Below are positions 1 through 8,489 of a stretch of 64,000 nt of DNA, one piece after another. The position numbers and the translations under genes were made by a program. The stretch is from NCBI GenBank assembly GCA_021203145.1, contig JAJQBS010000063.1:1-64000 (forward strand), read 5' to 3'. The stretch comes from Lachnospiraceae bacterium (lineage in GTDB: Bacteria > Bacillota > Clostridia > Lachnospirales > Lachnospiraceae). A model generated the notes under the pieces. It did not search any database. It saw nothing but the letters and a program-made list of their open reading frames with translations, and had not been told where the DNA came from. Within the stretch, counting starts at the first letter, position 1. Each line of letters begins with the position of its first letter.

Positions 1-126
1 TATTTGAACTAAATTATTTTAAACCAATACTATTTCAAATTAAAAAACTGCAGAGAATGTATTTTAGAGATTTTTGCGAAATAGCAGAGAAAGTAGAAAA
101 CAGGTACGCAGGGAAGGAGCCATAGC

Positions 127-1545
127 ATGTTTTTAGCCAGAGAGCGGGAACTGGACAGTCTGAATGAACTGTACCACCGTTCCGGATTTCGAATGACGAT
201 TTTATATGGAAGAAGACGTATCGGAAAATCCACACTGATCGCGGAATTCATTAAGGATAAAAAGGCGATCTTTTACACAGCGACAAAAGTGGGAAAGGAG
301 AGAAATCTCGAACTGTTTTCTGAGCAGGTGGTCTCTGTGTTGGATCCTGCTTATGCACAGGCCCGTTTTTCCTCCGCCGAAGCGGTGTTTGATTTTATGA
401 CACAGAAAATGGGAAAGGAACCTCTGATCCTCGTGATTGACGAGTTTCCCTACTGGGCGGAAAAAGACGAGGCGCTGCTTACCATCCTTCAAAAATACAT
501 TGATACCCAGTGGGCGGATCGGAACCTGATGGTGATTTTGTGCGGCTCCGCCCTCAGCTTTATGGAAAAGAAGGTGCTCAGTGAAAAAAGCCCCCTGTTT
601 GGGAGAAGGACCTCTCAGATTCGCCTGGAAGCCTTTTCTTATAAAGACTCGGCTCTTTTTGTCCCGGATTATTCACCGGAGGAAAAGGCCATCTGCTATG
701 GGATTACGGGCGGAGTCGCCAAATATCTGTCCATGATCGACGCAAGCAAAAGCCTGGATGACAACATTAAGCGCCTTTTTTTCCGCACAGATGGTTATCT
801 GTATGATGAAACTAGAAATTTCCTCGTACAGGAGCTTGCGGATGTCACGTTGGTGAATAATATTATTGAACAGGTAGCATCCGGCGTGAATACAGTAAAC
901 GAAATCTCCCAGAAAATCGGTGAAAACGCTTCTACGGTTCTCTATTCGCTTGAACGCCTGATGGAGATTGACCTGATCGAGAAACGGAACTGCATGACGG
1001 AAGAAAAAAACCGAAAGAAGACTCAATATGTGTTAAAGGATCATATGTTTAAATTCTGGTATCGGTTCATTCCCAGAGCGGCCAGTGTGATCGAGATCGG
1101 CCATGGCGATCTTTACTATGAAAATGCTGTGAAGCCATATCTGCATGCCTTTATGGGGAGCGTGTTTGAGGATATGTGCCGCAGCTATACGTTGGAACAA
1201 GGAGTGTTGGGAACTTACGGCAGTTTTCTTACAAATGTGGGCACCTGGTGGGGAATGGAGGACTTTTCGGATGCTGACGGTCAGAAGCACCGGCAGAGTG
1301 CTGACATTGATGTTGTAGCTGTTTCAGAGCTGGATAAGACTGCAGTGATCGGGGAATGTAAATTTGAAAACGAAAAGATTGATAAGGGTGTATATGAAAC
1401 GCTTATTCGCCGTGCTTCTCTGATCAGCGGAAAATACCGGGTCGTAAAATACCTTTTCTTTTCACTGCATGGTTACTCGGACTGGGTCGCAGACAGGAAG
1501 GACGACCAGGTGGTTTTGCTGTCGCTGGAGGATTTGTACCGGTAG
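127..1545 (+). CDS. ATP-binding protein, archaeal-type ATPase with DUF234-like C-terminal domain
   Basis: Walker A GRRRIGKST, Walker B-like LILVIDEFPY, C-terminal ADIDVVAVSE...GECKF nuclease-like signature. Confidence 0.85.
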   Translation: MFLARERELDSLNELYHRSGFRMTILYGRRRIGKSTLIAEFIKDKKAIFYTATKVGKERNLELFSEQVVSVLDPAYAQARFSSAEAVFDFMTQKMGKEPLILVIDEFPYWAEKDEALLTILQKYIDTQWADRNLMVILCGSALSFMEKKVLSEKSPLFGRRTSQIRLEAFSYKDSALFVPDYSPEEKAICYGITGGVAKYLSMIDASKSLDDNIKRLFFRTDGYLYDETRNFLVQELADVTLVNNIIEQVASGVNTVNEISQKIGENASTVLYSLERLMEIDLIEKRNCMTEEKNRKKTQYVLKDHMFKFWYRFIPRAASVIEIGHGDLYYENAVKPYLHAFMGSVFEDMCRSYTLEQGVLGTYGSFLTNVGTWWGMEDFSDADGQKHRQSADIDVVAVSELDKTAVIGECKFENEKIDKGVYETLIRRASLISGKYRVVKYLFFSLHGYSDWVADRKDDQVVLLSLEDLYR

Positions 1546-1638
1546 AAAATATAAAGAAAAAAGCCTTCCGGAAGATTTCTTGCTGAAGCTAAGAATTATC
1601 TGATGCAAAAAAGTGTCTGATCTCAGAAATAAAACTGG

Positions 1639-1712
1639 AAAGCTCGGCCGAAAGTTATCTTGCTGCAAAAATGCAGTGACGATAGTAATCGGTCGGGCTT
1701 CTTTTTTATGTG
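1639..1712 (+). terminator. Rho-independent terminator with nested hairpin
   Basis: AAGCTCGGCCGAAAGTTATC pairs imperfectly with GATAGTAATCGGTCGGGCTT, inner CTGCAAAAATGCAG, followed by CTTTTTTA. Confidence 0.7.
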
Positions 1713-2031
1713 TTTCCGCGTACCTGAAGGTGAACCACGGGATCTGAGTCAGGAAACTGGCGAGGTAAGTTCTGTGTTTTTACAGTTACAACGGAAAAGA
1801 GAAAACAGAAGATTATGAGTAGCTCTCTGTGAATAAAGCAACCCATGAATAAACATGTCCGAAAACATCGAAAAAAATGCAGGGGAAGCTCGGATAATTT
1901 CTGAAAAAAACAGGGAGACAAAAGCTGTCAGGGGTGCTACAATAGAAAAATCTAAGTGTGAAAAAAGAGCGGAATCGCGGGCTGCTTTGAGCTTCCGGGA
2001 ACGCTCAAAATACGGAATGGAGGATCAGATT

Positions 2032-2946
2032 ATGGCATTGATTCAGGTTAATTTTCTTTCAAAATCTCTGATGAGGACGGTTCCGATTCAGGTGATTTTA
2101 CCGGTAGACAAGCTGACGTTTCCCGGCATGCCGCAGCGGATGGAAACGCCCCCTCGCGATGCTTCGGCGGCAGGTCGCGCCTGCATTGAGAGAAATGCTT
2201 CGCATTTGGCAGGCGCTGAAGAAAAGCCATTCAAGACTTTGTATCTGCTGCACGGAATTTTTGGTAATTACACGGATTGGGTGAGCGGCACGAACATCCA
2301 GCGCTGGGCGGAGGAGAAAAATCTGGCGGTGGTGATGCCGTCCGGTGAGAATGCTTTTTATGTCGATCGCCCGGCGGAGAATAATTTTTATGGGGAGTTC
2401 ATCGGACAGGAGCTGGTGGAGATTACCAGGAAAATGTTCCCACTCTCCAGAAAGAGGGAGGATACCTTTATCGCGGGACTTTCCATGGGAGGATATGGCG
2501 CGCTGCGAAACGGGCTGAAATACCATGAGACCTTCGGCTGCATCGCAGGTCTTTCAAGCGCGATGATTGCTGACGGCATTGAGAAACGCACGGATGATAC
2601 GCCTGTTTTCATAGAGAGCAGAAGCTTTGCGGAGAGCATTTTTGGAAACCTGGATGAGCTGGCCGAGAGCGATAAAAATCCCGCATTTCTGGCAAAGAAG
2701 CTGGCGAAAGAAGGAGCCGGTATACCGGCGATTTATCTCACCTGCGGAACCAGTGATTCGCTGCTGGAGCCGAACCGGAAGTTTGTGAAGCTTCTGGAGA
2801 GCCTGGACATCCCGGTGACGTACGTAGAGGGCGAGGGCGCCCATGAGTGGGACTTCTGGAACCGCTCGATTAAAAAGGTACTGGACTGGCTGCCGCTGGA
2901 AGAGGATGCGATGGGGATTAACAGTGGGAATGTAGGCAGTGTCTGA
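2032..2946 (+). CDS. Alpha/beta hydrolase, esterase D/tributyrin esterase-like family
   Basis: LYLLHGIFGNYTDW, nucleophile elbow GLSMGGYGA, C-terminal GAHEWDFW; start moved from 1855 to MALIQVNF, which has GGAGG upstream. Confidence 0.85.
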   Translation: MALIQVNFLSKSLMRTVPIQVILPVDKLTFPGMPQRMETPPRDASAAGRACIERNASHLAGAEEKPFKTLYLLHGIFGNYTDWVSGTNIQRWAEEKNLAVVMPSGENAFYVDRPAENNFYGEFIGQELVEITRKMFPLSRKREDTFIAGLSMGGYGALRNGLKYHETFGCIAGLSSAMIADGIEKRTDDTPVFIESRSFAESIFGNLDELAESDKNPAFLAKKLAKEGAGIPAIYLTCGTSDSLLEPNRKFVKLLESLDIPVTYVEGEGAHEWDFWNRSIKKVLDWLPLEEDAMGINSGNVGSV

Positions 2947-2962
2947 GAGGGGGATTATATCT

Positions 2963-4453
2963 ATGGAATTCAAAAATCAGCGTAACCCGATTTTGCCATT
3001 GCAGCATCATGTGCCGGACAGTGAGGCGCATGTGATGCCGGACGGAAAGCTTTACATTTATGGAAGCTACGATGACCGGGAGGATGTTTATTGCAGCGAG
3101 AAATACCATGTGGTTTCTACGCCGGATATGGAACACTGGACGGTACATGACGTTTCTTTAAAAGGGCAGGAGATCCCGTGGTTTAACGACCCGGACGCGC
3201 CGAAATATCCGGGGATTGACTGGAGCCATCCGACGCCCTTTATCCGGAAAATGCTGGAGAGCATGCCGGAGGATAAGGAAAAATTTGAAAAAGAGGATGA
3301 AGGCCCGAAGCCGGCGCTTCTCTTTGCGCCCGACTGCGCGTACCGCGACGGGAAGTATTATCTTTATTTCTGTATGCCGGATGACAGCGAAGGTGTGGCC
3401 GTCTCGGACCGCCCGGAAGGCCCGTTTAAAAATCCGGTACAGCTGCCCTGCGGCGGGATTGACCCGGCGATTTTCATCGACGACGACGGGCAGGCTTACT
3501 TCTATTGGGGACAGCTTTTTTCGCACGGAGTGCGGATGAATGCAGACATGGTCTCGTTTGACGAGGCGCAGATCGTGAATGATCTGGTGACTGAGGAGGA
3601 GCATTTCTTCCACGAAGGCTCTTTCATGCGGAAAATTGGTGATACCTACTACTATGTTTACGCTGACATGGAGTGTGGGAAACCGACCTCTCTGGGATAT
3701 TCCACGAGCAAATCTCCGATGGGGCCGTTTACCTATCAGGGAATTATCATTGACAATGATGGCTGCGATCCGGCGAGTTGGAACAACCACGGTTCCATCG
3801 AGTGTGTGGACGGGCAGTGGTATGTATTTTATCACAGGTGCAGCCGCGGCGTGCAGGAGCACCGGCGCCTCTGTATTGAAAAGATCACTGTCCTCCCGGA
3901 TGGCACAATTCCGGAGGTAAAGATGACCTCTCAGGGCGTAGGAGATCCTTTTGCCCCGGGTGAGACCATCATGGGATACCAGGCATGCGGCCTGAAGGGA
4001 AGCGTATACATCGGACTGGAGGAAACAGAAGCGGCGGCGGCTGCGGAGCCGGGATCTGATTGCGGGGAGAAATGCATGAAGAATTCTGCGGAAACCTTGT
4101 CGGGCGCGGGTGAAAGCGATGGAGAGAAGCAAATCCCGGATGAAAAGCTGACAAACATTTCTGACGGTGATGAGATGACATTCCGCTATGTAAAGAGTGA
4201 GAAAGACTGGACCGGTATTCGTATGACATGCGTTGGAAGCGGCGTGATTGAGGTTCTTATGAATGGAAAATCTGCCGGGACGGTCAAGATCGCCGACAAA
4301 CCGGAGCAGACGGATTCCGCGAAAATCGGAAATCCGCAGAGCCGGATCTTTTCAACGGAAGCTCCGATAGCAATGCCTGCCGGAGAGTATGAGCTCGTGC
4401 TCAAAGCGGTAAAGAGCGATGGACTGGAGATCATGGAGCTTGCGTTGGTGTAG
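2963..4453 (+). CDS. Glycoside hydrolase family 43 protein with C-terminal accessory region
   Basis: HVMPDGKLYIYGSYD, LFAPDCAYRDGKYYLYF, GGIDPAIFIDDDGQAYFYWG motifs. Confidence 0.85.
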   Translation: MEFKNQRNPILPLQHHVPDSEAHVMPDGKLYIYGSYDDREDVYCSEKYHVVSTPDMEHWTVHDVSLKGQEIPWFNDPDAPKYPGIDWSHPTPFIRKMLESMPEDKEKFEKEDEGPKPALLFAPDCAYRDGKYYLYFCMPDDSEGVAVSDRPEGPFKNPVQLPCGGIDPAIFIDDDGQAYFYWGQLFSHGVRMNADMVSFDEAQIVNDLVTEEEHFFHEGSFMRKIGDTYYYVYADMECGKPTSLGYSTSKSPMGPFTYQGIIIDNDGCDPASWNNHGSIECVDGQWYVFYHRCSRGVQEHRRLCIEKITVLPDGTIPEVKMTSQGVGDPFAPGETIMGYQACGLKGSVYIGLEETEAAAAAEPGSDCGEKCMKNSAETLSGAGESDGEKQIPDEKLTNISDGDEMTFRYVKSEKDWTGIRMTCVGSGVIEVLMNGKSAGTVKIADKPEQTDSAKIGNPQSRIFSTEAPIAMPAGEYELVLKAVKSDGLEIMELALV

Positions 4454-4699
4454 CTGGTTGCGGATCGCCGCGCCGTTTGTGCGGGTGATCGGAGATGCCG
4501 CAAAGGTTTCTACCATTACAAAAGCTGAGTACTGGGGTTATCATGTGGCATTGGATATCTGGATAGAACGGAAAAATGTTTCAGGTTGCAAAAATCTTTC
4601 CTGATTTTAAAATCGTGTATTGATTAATCATCATCGGCATGGTAATATGGGGCAGAAAAGTGTATCAAGTTGCAAAAATCTTCCCTGAGGAGCATCTAT

Positions 4700-5995
4700 A
4701 TGGAAATTCGCAGAGACTTCTACCTGAATAAATTAGTAAAGAGAAAAAACAATGGTCTGATTAAGGTAATCACCGGCATTCGCAGATGTGGAAAGTCTTA
4801 TCTGCTGAATACTATTTTTTATCGTTATTTGCTGGAATCCGGCATTCAATCGGATCATATTATCCGCTTTGCTTTTGACTCCGCGGACGACCTGTATTTG
4901 CTTGGAGAAAGCCTTATTAAGATTGAAAAACAAAAGCGTGGCGTTGATCCGGAGAAATTTATGGCATATATTCGCTCCATGATTACGGATGATGGTATGT
5001 ACTATCTGCTCCTGGATGAAGTGCAGCTTATGGATTGCTTTGAGTCTGTGTTGAATGGATATTTGCGTAAAGAAAATATGGACGTATTCGTAACCGGAAG
5101 TAATGCAAAGTTCCTGTCAAAAGATATAGTGACGGAGTTTGCCGGACGCGGCGATGAAGTTCATATGTATCCGCTGAGTTTTGCGGAATTTATGTCTGTA
5201 TATAAGGGTGATAAGTATACGGGATTGTCAGAATACATGCTTTATGGCGGGATTCCCCTTGTAGTGCTTCGCGAAGGAGCTGATAATAAAGCTGCGGTAT
5301 TGCAGAATTTGCTTAGTGAAATTTATGTCCGGGACATCTATAAACGAAATCGTATTAAAAATATTGGAGAACTGGAAGATCTTTTGAATATTCTTTCCTC
5401 TGCAATTGGTTCTTTGACGAACCCGGAGAAGCTGAAAAATACGTTCAGGTCGGTAAAGAAGTCTAAAATCACTGCCAAAACAATAAAGAAATATCTGGAT
5501 TGCTTTGAAGATTCGTTCCTGATTGAATCGGCATTAAGATATGATATTAGAGGGAAGGCCTATATTGAAACCCCAAAGAAATATTATTTCTCTGATCTTG
5601 GGCTTCGCAACGCAAGAATTAATTTCCGTCAATTCGAGCAGACTCATTCGATGGAGAATGTGATTTATAACGAATTGCGTATGCGAGGCTACCGTGTAGA
5701 TGTTGGAGTTGTAACAATTGCAGAGAAAGACCGGGAAGGGAAGGTAGTGCGCAAACAACTGGAAATTGATTTCGTATGTAATCTTGGCTCTGCCAGATTT
5801 TATATTCAGTCCGCGTATTCCCTGCCTGATGAAGAAAAACGTTCGCAGGAAGTTAGACCATTCAGAAAAATTGACGATTCTTTTAAGAAGATCGTTATTA
5901 CGAAAGATATTGTGCAGCCATATTATGATGACTATGGCATTCTGACTGTGAATATTTATGATTTCCTTCTTGAACCGGAGATTCTTGAAAAATGA
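4700..5995 (+). CDS. AAA ATPase with DUF4143-like C-terminal domain
   Basis: GIRRCGKSYLL Walker A, LLLDEVQ Walker B, GSNAKFLS sensor, C-terminal EIDFVCN. Confidence 0.85.
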   Translation: MEIRRDFYLNKLVKRKNNGLIKVITGIRRCGKSYLLNTIFYRYLLESGIQSDHIIRFAFDSADDLYLLGESLIKIEKQKRGVDPEKFMAYIRSMITDDGMYYLLLDEVQLMDCFESVLNGYLRKENMDVFVTGSNAKFLSKDIVTEFAGRGDEVHMYPLSFAEFMSVYKGDKYTGLSEYMLYGGIPLVVLREGADNKAAVLQNLLSEIYVRDIYKRNRIKNIGELEDLLNILSSAIGSLTNPEKLKNTFRSVKKSKITAKTIKKYLDCFEDSFLIESALRYDIRGKAYIETPKKYYFSDLGLRNARINFRQFEQTHSMENVIYNELRMRGYRVDVGVVTIAEKDREGKVVRKQLEIDFVCNLGSARFYIQSAYSLPDEEKRSQEVRPFRKIDDSFKKIVITKDIVQPYYDDYGILTVNIYDFLLEPEILEK

Positions 5996-6023
5996 CCTGC
6001 TAACTGCGAAGATACGGAATAGT

Positions 6024-6150
6024 TACAAAATTGTTTACATTTGTGCTGAATGTAATCACACCGATTGTACTCTCTGCTTTGGGAATGATGATGCTAAAGA
6101 TCGCAAAGTGGGAAAAAATTGAGGAAGCAATGCAGAGTTATCCTGGATGA
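6024..6150 (+). pseudogene. Remnant of a membrane protein C-terminus, possibly a transporter
   Basis: Frame reads TKLFTFVLNVITPIVLSALGMMMLKIAKWEKIEEAMQSYPG*, no start or upstream domain. Confidence 0.4.
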
Positions 6151-6161
6151 GATTGGAGGGG

Positions 6162-6281
6162 AATAAAAAATTTGTCTATGGGCTGGCCAGAGAGGGAGCG
6201 CGTGCGAGAGAATACGAGGATGCTCTTCTCTGGCTGAAGGACAGCGGACTGATTCGAAAAATAAGCCGGGTATCCGGATGA
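6162..6281 (+). pseudogene. Remnant of a DUF4143-type AAA ATPase
   Basis: NKKFVYGLAREGARAREYEDALLWLKDSGLIRKISRVSG* resembles the internal segment of DUF4143 ATPases; flanks absent. Confidence 0.55.
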
Positions 6282-6434
6282 AGGAATGATTAATCTGCCG
6301 CTTTACCTTCTGTGGAACTGTAAGGCTATGATGAATGATGAATTATGTAGATGAAATATCAGGTTCCAGAGGGGATGCTGGCAGGCGATTTCCTGCAAAT
6401 GCTGATTGATGACGACGAAAGGACATGAGAGGAT

Positions 6435-6635
6435 ATGAAAGTCGTAGTTGCGATGGATTCGTTTAAAGGCAGCATGAGTTCAATGGAAGCCGGAGAAGCC
6501 GCGCGCGAGGGCATCGACGCATTTTTCCCGATTGTTCGCGGGGTGACGACGCCAGAGGAGGCTATGAACCGTGAGACGGCAAAGAAAAACATGAGCCTTG
6601 CAGTCGAGCAGGTGTTCCGGCTGCTGAAATTTTAA
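6435..6635 (+). pseudogene. Glycerate kinase with large internal in-frame deletion
   Basis: N-terminal MKVVVAMDSFKGSMSSMEAGEAAREG joined directly to C-terminal IDAFFPIVRGVTTPEEAMNRETAKKNMSLAVEQVFRLLK; 66 aa versus about 380 expected. Confidence 0.8.
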
Positions 6636-6722
6636 AGGATATCATCTGAGTATCTGCTTCGGCGGGTGCTCTTTTTTACCTTCGTCTCCTGCTATGTTTG
6701 CCGGATTTGTTTTTAAAAATCC

Positions 6723-6739
6723 TTCTTGCCTTGCAAGAA
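6723..6739. repeat. Perfect 7-bp stem hairpin with triloop
   Basis: TTCTTGC-CTT-GCAAGAA. Confidence 0.6.
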
Positions 6740-6772
6740 CCCTGTAATTGTGTTATCTTATGAGAAGCAAAA

Positions 6773-6830
6773 GTTACTGTTCACAACCCGACCACGCACT
6801 TGCTGCGTGGTCAGGGGCAAAAACGTTTAT
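6773..6830. repeat. Dispersed hairpin element, copy A
   Basis: GTTACTGTTCACAACCC then GACCACGCA-CTTGC-TGCGTGGTC; shares core with 45809 and 5' motif with 37189. Confidence 0.6.
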
Positions 6831-6863
6831 GGCTGTCTGTGATCCATGAAAGGAGGGCGCCGG

Positions 6864-8456
6864 ATGGGAATGTGGGTAAATCTTGGAAATGAGGCCTTTC
6901 GCCTGATCCGGAATGATTGCTATGTGGATAAGACCGGGCTGATTGATTATATGAACAGTCTGATCGGCACGTCTCGTCCGCTGGTGTGCTTTGCCAGGCC
7001 CAGGCGCTTCGGTAAATCTTTTTCAGCAAGAATGCTGGCCGCTTATTATGATAAAAGCTGCCAGTCCGAAGAACTATTTCAGGGACTTGAAATATCGCGA
7101 AAAAAATCTTTTCATGAATATCTGAATCAGTTTCATGTGATCTATATTGATATGACCTGGTTTTTGTCAACCGTTAAGGATAAAAAGAGGATTGTTGATG
7201 TACTGCAAACCAGCGTGACAGGGGAACTAAAAGTATTATTTCCAGGTGCGGTTCGGGAAGAGGAAAGCTCTTTGCCGCAGGCGTTGGTTGCTATCAGCCA
7301 GACGTATGGGGAAAAATTTTTTATTATCATTGATGAATACGATGCGTTATTCCGTGAAGAAAAGGATGACAAGATCCTGCAGATGGAGTTTATCCAGTTT
7401 TTGAGAGCCATGTTTAAAAGTGGCCCGGCCATGCAGTCGGCGATCGCCGGAGCCTTTATGACAGGGATTCTCCCGGTAAAAAAATATGGAAGCGAGTCAG
7501 CTGTTTCCGATTTTCGGGAATATACGATGACAAGTCCCGCGAAGCTGGCAAGATATATTGGATTTACTGAGCGGGAAGTGAAGAGACTTTGCAGGAAATT
7601 TCGTATGGATTTTGAGACTGTCAGCGCATGGTACGATGGTTATTCGTTTAGCCGTACAGGACATGTGTATTGCCCGAATTCTGTCATGAATGCGATGCAG
7701 GATGAGGAAATTCAGAATTACTGGACGAAAACGGAATCCTTTGAAAGCCTGAAAAGATATATCGATGAGAATTATGATGGATTAAAGGACGCAATCGTGC
7801 TGATGCTGGGCGGACAAAGGGTAAAAATTGATATCAGTACATTTCAAAATGATATTACTTCCTTTGGAAATAAGGATGATGTTCTGACCTTGCTTGTCTA
7901 TCTGGGCTATCTGGCTTATGATCAGGGGAAAAAGGAAGTATACATTCCAAACCGTGAGGTGGCGGAGGTGTTTCAGTCGGCGACAAAGGGTGGGAAATGG
8001 ACAGCGGTAGAAGAGGCAATTAATGAGTCTGAAAAGCTGCTTGACGCTACGATCCGGTGTGACAGCGAGACTGTGGCTTCATCGCTGGAGCTGGTGCATG
8101 CAGAATGTGCATCTGTGCTGAAATACAATGATGAAAATTCACTTGCGTGTGCGATTTACATCGCTTACTATACAGCCAGAAATTACTATATGATTATTAG
8201 AGAATTACCTTCCGGAAAGGGCTTTGCGGACTATGCATTTATCCCTCGGCACGGCACGGATAAACCGGCTATGATTATCGAACTGAAATATGATAAGAAT
8301 GCGGATACTGCGATCAGTCAGATTCATGACAATCGTTATGATGGCGCGTTAAAAGATTATTTTGGGGAAAAGCTGCTGGTGGGGATTGATTATAACAGAG
8401 ATGCAAAAGGAAAGAATGCGAAAAAACACAGCTGCGTGATTGAAAAGGCGAAATGA
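6864..8456 (+). CDS. AAA-ATPase-like protein with C-terminal PD-(D/E)XK nuclease domain (DUF1703-type)
   Basis: VDKTGLIDYMN, RPRRFGKSFSA, IIDEYDALF, C-terminal PAMIIELKYDKNADTAISQI; RBS aaaggagg. Confidence 0.9.
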   Translation: MGMWVNLGNEAFRLIRNDCYVDKTGLIDYMNSLIGTSRPLVCFARPRRFGKSFSARMLAAYYDKSCQSEELFQGLEISRKKSFHEYLNQFHVIYIDMTWFLSTVKDKKRIVDVLQTSVTGELKVLFPGAVREEESSLPQALVAISQTYGEKFFIIIDEYDALFREEKDDKILQMEFIQFLRAMFKSGPAMQSAIAGAFMTGILPVKKYGSESAVSDFREYTMTSPAKLARYIGFTEREVKRLCRKFRMDFETVSAWYDGYSFSRTGHVYCPNSVMNAMQDEEIQNYWTKTESFESLKRYIDENYDGLKDAIVLMLGGQRVKIDISTFQNDITSFGNKDDVLTLLVYLGYLAYDQGKKEVYIPNREVAEVFQSATKGGKWTAVEEAINESEKLLDATIRCDSETVASSLELVHAECASVLKYNDENSLACAIYIAYYTARNYYMIIRELPSGKGFADYAFIPRHGTDKPAMIIELKYDKNADTAISQIHDNRYDGALKDYFGEKLLVGIDYNRDAKGKNAKKHSCVIEKAK

Positions 8457-8489
8457 TTTCATGGGAATAAAAATAAGGGGAAATGTAGT

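Noticed and set aside
1855-2031. N-terminal extension of the esterase ORF
   Set aside because: Lys/Glu-rich with no RBS at 1855; the start at 2032 has GGAGG and matches the family N-terminus.
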